Shown here: positions 59,401 through 64,000 of the stretch, piece after piece | Layout: each line of letters starts with the position of its first letter | Position numbering within the stretch: the stretch's first letter is position 1 | Source: JADGNZ01 sp963715895 | GTDB lineage: Bacteria; Acidobacteriota; Thermoanaerobaculia; Gp7-AA8 | Direction: 5' to 3' | Length of the DNA: 64,000 nt | Assembly (NCBI GenBank): GCA_963715895.1 | Contig: OY970284.1 | Coordinates: forward strand, 5,208,001-5,272,000 | Program-made: the position numbers and the translations under genes | Notes under the pieces: generated by a model | Told to the model about the DNA's origin: nothing | The model's input: the letters and a program-made list of their open reading frames with translations, nothing else | The model's database searches: none

Positions 59401-59828
59401 AAGTCGACGCTGGCGCGGAGGAGTCGATCAGCCTCCGGCTCGGCGAGCACGCGGAACGCCGGATCGACGCCCGCCTCCACCGGCCGCTCGCGGAGAAGAT
59501 CGGCGCAGAAGGTGTGGATCGTGCTCACCCGCGCCTCTTCGAGCTCGAGCAGCGCCTGATCGATGAACGGCAGTTGCGCGGGCGAGGCCGTGGCGCGCGC
59601 CTTCTCCAGCTCCGTGCGCAGGCGGAGCTTCAACTCGCCCGCCGCTTTCTCCGTAAAGGTCAGGGCCGCGATCCCAGGCACGCGCGCGACGCCGCGGACG
59701 ATCGTCTCGATGATGCGGCCGATCAGCTCCGTGGTCTTCCCCGTGCCGGCGGCGGCTTCGACGAGCACGTTGCGATGGAGCTCGGTGCGGATCTGCTTTC
59801 GCTCGCGGCTGTCGGCGAGTGACTTCAT
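56403..59828 (-). CDS. AddA-type UvrD-like helicase-nuclease
   Basis: This 1141-residue protein starts at the ATG at 59828 (MKSLADSRER). It has superfamily 1 helicase motifs: Walker A AAAGTGKT at 25-32, ALTFTEKAAGEL, HIFVDEFQDTDPIQVEIL, GDPKQSIYRFRRAD, and VRLMTVHKAKGLEFPVVIL. A RecB-like nuclease follows at the C-terminus (GNADLAFEESGQW, VIDFKTD, YKRQVGIYAEAI). With the upstream AddB-like gene it processes double-strand DNA ends for recombination. The upstream gene's stop overlaps this start by 4 bp. Confidence 0.92.
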   Translation of the reverse strand: MKSLADSRERKQIRTELHRNVLVEAAAGTGKTTELIGRIIETIVRGVARVPGIAALTFTEKAAGELKLRLRTELEKARATASPAQLPFIDQALLELEEARVSTIHTFCADLLRERPVEAGVDPAFRVLAEPEADRLLRASVDFWIQKKLGDPPEGLRRLLRRIPRRDDGDPIESIRRAVLSLAQWRDFTAPWRREDSDRSAAIGELVASLHALADLLRDCDNRANERLFKDTQSALRLSDEIHRLESLGPLEDDALEAQLIDLLRRPFTDAGGSSKGRFGPNTKRSEVRLAYDSFLPRLREFQSRANADLAALLHIELRGIIDDYEEQKRRLGALDFVDLLIRVRDLLWRDAEVRNHFQERIKHIFVDEFQDTDPIQVEILMLLASDDATVSDWRAVQPRAGKLFLVGDPKQSIYRFRRADLGMYADVKERLRRSGALILPLTTSFRSVPDIQRFTNAAFAEVMNGDPQSQQAGYVGLQPYRAPIADQPALVALPVPKPYGTTRRGITQEAVEESLPDAVAAWIEWLLQKSNWKVTSRENPSGARVIEPRDICILFRRFEKWGYDGKKLDVTRPYVHALEARSIPQLLVGGKSFHGREEIETMRTALAAVEWPEDELSVYATLHGALFGITDEELFEYRNRYQRLKPFSIPADLPDHLRPAGSALHLIASLHGARNYRPVAETLLRLVTETRCHAGFVLRPSGKQVLANVMQLMEQARVYDESGALSFRGFVEQLMEEAEYGRASEAPVLEEGSEGVRLMTVHKAKGLEFPVVILGDLTCNQTRATASRYVDAERNLAAMNLCGLEPHDVIDRQAGELDRDRAEAVRLTYVATTRARDLLVIPVIADERREGEWLSVLNEAVYPPPDAKPAVRGAYPQFGKDATSRPFDFIARADTTVKTGTYAFDGYELTWWNTLGLRLEVPIALGIPQQELLGRDAPPGLVEADTRAYERWREDLTAVTGKAATPSVVAEIAIERSERQSLPVPEVDVIEVARDPDEARGLRYGTLLHAVLASVDLDAGSEAIRRAAALQARILGATDAEVVSVLKVVSRLLAHPLIRRAARSPALRREVPVTLLEEGSLIEGNADLAFEESGQWTVIDFKTDAELAGRLDMYKRQVGIYAEAIAKATGKKTVGVLMQV

Positions 59829-62800
59829 TTCTGATCCCTCAGCCGCTCGATGGCGGCGATGCGGTCGGGATTCTTCCTTCGCGCGCGCTCGGGCTCGTAC
59901 GGTCCGCAGACGGCGATGAAGTCGCAGTAGTCGCAGGCGTTCCATCGGCGTGCGAACGACTTGAGTCGCGGCGCCGGCGGGAGAAAGCCGCTGGTCACGG
60001 CGTCGTCGATATCGGCGAGGACGGCCTGGATGGTCTGGCGATTGCGCTCGCTGATGTCGACATCATTCTTGGTGAATCCACCTCTCGACGTCGAGAAGAA
60101 GAGCCGCGACAAGGCCACCGTGCCGCCGAGCCTCGCCTCCACCGCCAGCGCGTAGAGCATCGGCTGGAGCGTTTCGCCGCCGCCGATGACCAGATCATTC
60201 TTCGTGCGATTCGAGCCGGTCTTGTAGTCGGTGACCCGATAGTCGCCGAACACCGCGCGGCGCTCGATGAGGTCGACCGATCCTCGCAGGAGCCAGTCGC
60301 CCGGAAGCGTCACCGGATCGCGCGCGCTGTCGGGATCGTAGTCGTCGCGTTGGGGGAGACCGAAGGCGTACTCGCAGCGCTCGGCGATCCAGTGCTCCGG
60401 CTCCGCGGCCACATCGCGCAACCAGAGCCGGAGATCTGTTCGGATCATGGCCACCTCGTCGCGAAACACCCGCGGGATGGCCGGCGCGAGATCCTCGTTC
60501 CACTTCTCGGAGATGGCGTCGACCACCTGATGGAGGACTACCTCCGCGTCGACGATGTGATCCGCGGTCAGCGGGAGCATCCCCGCGGTCCGGAGGCGGC
60601 GCAGCGTGGTGGCGTGCATCTCGTGGATCATCAGTCCGCGCGTCAGCGGATCGAGACGCACCGGCGGCTGCGGCTCCTCGCGCGGCTCCAGCCGCAGGAT
60701 GGCGCTGAGAAAGAATTGATGCGGACAGGCGGCGTACCGCTGCAGCGCGGATGGCGAATACGGCCGGACCTTCAGCGAATTCTGATCGAGCGCGGCGGCG
60801 ATTCCGGCGGACTTTCGCGTGATGCCGTCGTAGTGATTCCAGGCCTTGTTCTCCCATCGCGAGTAGCGGGCCCGCAGAGACTGTGCGAGATGCGGGTTCA
60901 GATCGAGGAGATACCTCGCACGCCCGGCCTGTTCCTTCGGATCGCGGATTTCGATTCGCGGACACAGGATGGCCAGGTCGTGTTCGAGGTCATCGATCGC
61001 CGCCCCTGCCGCCTCGGGCGCCGGCCAGGCCAGACGCGCGCCGACGGCGCGGTTGGCCGTGCGCTCGATCTCCTCGTGGTCGGGGATCCGTCCGGTGACG
61101 GCGCGGATGATGTCGAGCGCGTAAAACGACGCCACGCGCGACCGCCCTTCGCCGGCGTCGATGCGCGGATACGAGGCGTATAGAGAATGATTGGCCGCGC
61201 CGACGGCGAGCTGGAGCCGCAACCGCTCCCCGGCCGCGCGGTCGCCGAGAACCGGAAGCTCGGAGGAGAGTGCGGCACGCGCGTCATCGAGCAGCAATGG
61301 ATCTTCGCGGACTTTCTGGGGAAAGCCGCGCTCGACCAGTCCGGGAACGAAGACGACCTCGAACGAGCGGCCGGCGGCATCGTCGATCGGTGCCACGAAT
61401 ACCCGTCCGTATCGGCGCTTCGGCGGGCGAAGCTCGAGGGAGCTGAGACGTTCGGCCAGGGTGATCCGGATCTCGTCGATGTGCACCGGCGCGATCTCCG
61501 CCATCGGCTCGAGCTCGGTCAGCACCTCGAGAACCCGGTCCGGCCGCCGCAGCGCCGCGCCGGCCAGCCGGCGCAACGCGTCGATCCACTCCCGCCACGA
61601 CGAGCACTGCTGCAGAGCGTCGAGCTGTTCGATGATCGGGAGAGCAAACTCGCCGAGATGCCCGAGGCGCGTGAGCTGATGGTCGATGACACCGATGCGG
61701 CCCGACTCCGGCTCCTCGCTGGCCAGCTCGTTCCTGCGGCGCCGCAGCTCTTCGCCGAGGCCGCGCAGACGACGGTGCCATCGATCCTTGCCACCGATCA
61801 CCGCCGCCTCCACGAGCAGCTCCTCCCACCGATACGGCTGACGGAGATTGCCGTCGTATGCCGCGTCATCGTCGGCGATCTGCGGCGCACCCGGGATGGG
61901 CTCCTCGATCACGAGCTGCGATTCGTCGAGGAGGCTCCCCTCTTCGGGAGCGCGCCATGTGTCGTCCTCCGCCGTCTCCGGCACCTGCCCCAGCGACAGA
62001 TACTCGCCGAATCGCTTGGCGCTCAGCCCCTCCGCCGCACAGGCGAGGAGAGCGAGCAGCGCGCGTCCGGCGGGATCGGGCCGGCGGCAGCCGCGCGCGA
62101 AGTACGCCGGAATGTTGGCGCGGGTGAAGGCCGCTTCGAGATGCGCCTGATACTTCGCGGGAGTGCGAAGGAAGACGGCCATCTCATCGAACGGCGTACC
62201 GCGTCGGGCATATTCGACCACCGCGCGCGCGATCTCGACCGCCTCTCGCCCTTCACCCGGCGCGGAGAAGAAGATCACCGAGTCGTCGAACTCGGCCCGT
62301 GGCAATGACTCGGGCGCGAAGAGGTTCGCACGCAGCCGCTCCAGGCTCGACGCGGGAGGGTGCGGTTTGGGGAACAGGATCGTTGCGCCAGGCAACAACT
62401 GGCGGCCGGCATCGTCCGCGGCGTGAACGGTGGCGAAGGCATCGGACGACGTCCCGGCGAGCGCGTGAATGAAGTCGCGGTGCGCCTTCGACTCGGCAAT
62501 GACGTCGAGAAGGAGCAGCGGTGCCTTGGCAATCGACGGCGGCTCCTGTCGAAGAACGTCGGTGGCCAGTGCGAAGAGGATGGAAAGATCGCCGAAGTGG
62601 TTCGCGCCGATCTCATCGCTGTAGGCCTCTGTCAACTTGCCGAGGTCGGCCTTGACCGGCGAGGGATCGACGCCGGCCAGCCGGACCTCGCGAATCGTCG
62701 AAACGAGCGACGGCGCAAAACCGGGATAACCCGTCACCGGCGCGAAGTACGCCAGCGCTCCTTCCGACGCCAGCTTGTGACTGACGTGCGCCGCTGTCGC

Positions 62801-63064
62801 CTGCGCCGCCAGCGGCGTGATGGGCGTGAGATTGCGCGTCGCCAGCTCGCCCGCCGCCAGACGGAACGCCAACTGCGTCAGCGAAAAGCGATGAAACCCG
62901 AATGTGGCCGTCTGCTTCGTGGCGATCGACCGTACGAGATCGTCCGCTGCCCCCCGATTCCCCGACACCACCAGCACCTCGGTCGCCGGCGGCTGCCCGA
63001 GAAGAAAATCACGGGCAGCATCCAGCCTCCGTGCAGCGGATGACGCGACAAACGTGCGGGCCAT
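59825..63064 (-). CDS. AddB-type PD-(D/E)XK nuclease subunit
   Basis: This 1079-residue protein starts at the ATG at 63064 (MARTFVASSAARR). The N-terminal region is a degenerate helicase-like domain with no good Walker A (VVSGNRGAADD). The C-terminal third has a RecB-type nuclease (LLRGSVDLIERRA, YRVTDYKTGSNRTK) and a terminal Cys cluster (CDYCDFIAVCGPYE) that, with a Cys before the nuclease (YAACPHQFFLSA), matches the AddB 4Fe4S site. It is coupled to AddA. Confidence 0.87.
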   Translation of the reverse strand: MARTFVASSAARRLDAARDFLLGQPPATEVLVVSGNRGAADDLVRSIATKQTATFGFHRFSLTQLAFRLAAGELATRNLTPITPLAAQATAAHVSHKLASEGALAYFAPVTGYPGFAPSLVSTIREVRLAGVDPSPVKADLGKLTEAYSDEIGANHFGDLSILFALATDVLRQEPPSIAKAPLLLLDVIAESKAHRDFIHALAGTSSDAFATVHAADDAGRQLLPGATILFPKPHPPASSLERLRANLFAPESLPRAEFDDSVIFFSAPGEGREAVEIARAVVEYARRGTPFDEMAVFLRTPAKYQAHLEAAFTRANIPAYFARGCRRPDPAGRALLALLACAAEGLSAKRFGEYLSLGQVPETAEDDTWRAPEEGSLLDESQLVIEEPIPGAPQIADDDAAYDGNLRQPYRWEELLVEAAVIGGKDRWHRRLRGLGEELRRRRNELASEEPESGRIGVIDHQLTRLGHLGEFALPIIEQLDALQQCSSWREWIDALRRLAGAALRRPDRVLEVLTELEPMAEIAPVHIDEIRITLAERLSSLELRPPKRRYGRVFVAPIDDAAGRSFEVVFVPGLVERGFPQKVREDPLLLDDARAALSSELPVLGDRAAGERLRLQLAVGAANHSLYASYPRIDAGEGRSRVASFYALDIIRAVTGRIPDHEEIERTANRAVGARLAWPAPEAAGAAIDDLEHDLAILCPRIEIRDPKEQAGRARYLLDLNPHLAQSLRARYSRWENKAWNHYDGITRKSAGIAAALDQNSLKVRPYSPSALQRYAACPHQFFLSAILRLEPREEPQPPVRLDPLTRGLMIHEMHATTLRRLRTAGMLPLTADHIVDAEVVLHQVVDAISEKWNEDLAPAIPRVFRDEVAMIRTDLRLWLRDVAAEPEHWIAERCEYAFGLPQRDDYDPDSARDPVTLPGDWLLRGSVDLIERRAVFGDYRVTDYKTGSNRTKNDLVIGGGETLQPMLYALAVEARLGGTVALSRLFFSTSRGGFTKNDVDISERNRQTIQAVLADIDDAVTSGFLPPAPRLKSFARRWNACDYCDFIAVCGPYEPERARRKNPDRIAAIERLRDQK

Positions 63065-63119
63065 GGGGAGCGTCGATTCTACGTGGGTAGCGGAATCAAC
63101 GAACAAACGCTGAAGCGAA

Positions 63120-64000
63120 TCAGATCTGCGCAGCCACCGCCGGGAACGCCGGCGTTGATCCTCTCGACCATACCGGCAGCGAAGTTTCCCCCTCCACCGG
63201 CCCCTCGGCGTTGTAGAGCGGCGCGAGGTAGATTCCGTGCCGCGCGGCGATGGACTCGATTTCCGCAACCCGATCGGGGGTGATGAACCCTCTTCCCTGC
63301 GAGAAGGGTTCGAACCGGCGCTCCAGAGCGAGGGCGATCCCTTCGAGGAGACATCCGTGGACCACATCGGGGAACGGATGCCGATTCAGGATTCCATGAA
63401 GATCGGGCGCGAACGTCAATCCGCCGGTGATCTGTCCCAGACCTCCGAAGAAGACCTTGGTGCTGCCGGCCCCTGGAGAGAGGTTCTTCGGGTAGCCGGC
63501 ATCGCAGACGATTGCGTGCGCCGCGATCCCCGGCAGAAGCGCCGGAGAGGCCATGCTCGCGGCGCAGATCACGATGCCGGCTTCGGCGGACAATCGATGG
63601 AGGTCCGTGGCGATCTCCACCTGCACGCCATTGGCTTGCAACTCCGCCGCGAGCCTTCGCAGGCGCTCCACGTTGCGTGCGCAAAGCACGACACGCTTCA
63701 CGAACGGCGCGAGACAACGGGCGCAGCCCGAACCGACGTCTCCCGTTGCTCCGACGATGAGCAGCGTTTCGTTTCGGAGGTTCCGCCCCTCCAGCGCGCA
63801 CATCTTCCGGATGCCCTGAACGATGAAGGCAACGGTCAGCGTATTGCCGGTGGTGAAGACCGTATCGTGCCGCTCCGGGAGCTGGTCGAAGTTGCCCTCG
63901 ATCAGAATGGAGCTGAATCCGCCGAGGCTGACGATCTTCGCTCCTGAGTGGATGGCGCTGGCGGCCGCCGCGCGAACGCGGGCGACGTTCTCGCGCAGGG
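63120..64000 (-). CDS. Acyl-ACP reductase-like oxidoreductase, 5' truncated
   Basis: The frame is open through the window's right edge, so only the C-terminal 293 residues are seen. Blocks match the cyanobacterial long-chain acyl-ACP reductase (AAR) family: VSLGGFSSI, TTGNTLTVAFIVQGI, the NADPH-binding LLIVGATGDVGSGCARCL, VICDAGYPKNLSPG, and the C-terminal LLEGIALALERRFEPFSQGR then VAEIESIAARHGIYLAPL. AAR makes fatty aldehydes from acyl-ACP. The catalytic Cys is probably at the CDAGYPKN or CAASMAS region or outside the window; this was not resolved. It ends 55 bp upstream of addB on the same strand. Confidence 0.68.
   Translation of the reverse strand, partial: LRENVARVRAAAASAIHSGAKIVSLGGFSSILIEGNFDQLPERHDTVFTTGNTLTVAFIVQGIRKMCALEGRNLRNETLLIVGATGDVGSGCARCLAPFVKRVVLCARNVERLRRLAAELQANGVQVEIATDLHRLSAEAGIVICAASMASPALLPGIAAHAIVCDAGYPKNLSPGAGSTKVFFGGLGQITGGLTFAPDLHGILNRHPFPDVVHGCLLEGIALALERRFEPFSQGRGFITPDRVAEIESIAARHGIYLAPLYNAEGPVEGETSLPVWSRGSTPAFPAVAAQI

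Overview
The window is GC-rich, densely coded DNA from a Gram-negative bacterium. An outer-membrane porin, a Tat-dependent binding protein, lipoproteins and a TatA protein indicate a diderm envelope. The ECF sigma factor next to a TPR-containing Ser/Thr kinase, the BlaI/M56 pair, the Cys-rich protein fused to a carboxypeptidase-regulatory domain, and the GGCGTCTCGCC-type palindromic repeats together suggest Acidobacteriota (a Thermoanaerobaculia- or Vicinamibacteria-like lineage). This assignment is an inference from gene content; no rRNA or other marker gene is present.

Layout. 1-5.2 kb: a membrane formate dehydrogenase operon (catalytic subunit cut by the window start, FeS subunit, cytochrome b subunit, FdhE, and a hemerythrin-like protein). 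5.2-10.7 kb: a REP-like cruciform, then on the minus strand a carbohydrate-type ABC importer whose operon ends in fdhD. 11.3-16 kb: porin, MHS-family symporter and propionyl-CoA synthetase, which look like a carboxylate uptake and activation module. 17-21.7 kb: a sulfotransferase-like gene, a cupin-like gene and a compact lasso-peptide operon (RRE, B2 protease, cyclase, 48-residue precursor) closed by a hairpin. 21.8-30 kb: LamG protein, cyclase-family hydrolase, SUI1/YciH, kinase plus ECF sigma pair, TatA, and a seven-repeat secreted propeller-like protein. 30-36.4 kb: AAA/DUF4143 ATPase, an NRAMP relative with altered metal-site motifs, small membrane proteins, and a 22-unit 21-bp tandem repeat.

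36.4-42.5 kb: a Cys-rich/carboxypeptidase-regulatory protein, a radical SAM enzyme translationally coupled to a 107-residue protein, and a BlaI-M56-alpha/beta hydrolase-amidohydrolase operon in which the hydrolase has lost two catalytic residues. 42.5-44.5 kb: a frameshifted IS110-family transposase surrounded by palindromic repeats. 44.5-53.5 kb: a duplicated DUF1566 protein, an osmoprotectant ABC importer running into an MFS exporter and a SemiSWEET by overlaps, a lipoprotein, a family 2 glycosyltransferase and a large membrane protein. 53.5-64 kb: a secreted protein with one heme-c motif, a GNAT enzyme, an AddAB-type helicase-nuclease pair, and an acyl-ACP reductase-like gene cut by the window end.

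The strongest candidate for a new system is the lasso-peptide locus at 19.1-21.7 kb, possibly with the flanking sulfotransferase and cupin-like genes. The radical SAM pair, the apparent pseudo-hydrolase in the BlaI operon and the 21-bp repeat array are the next most interesting.
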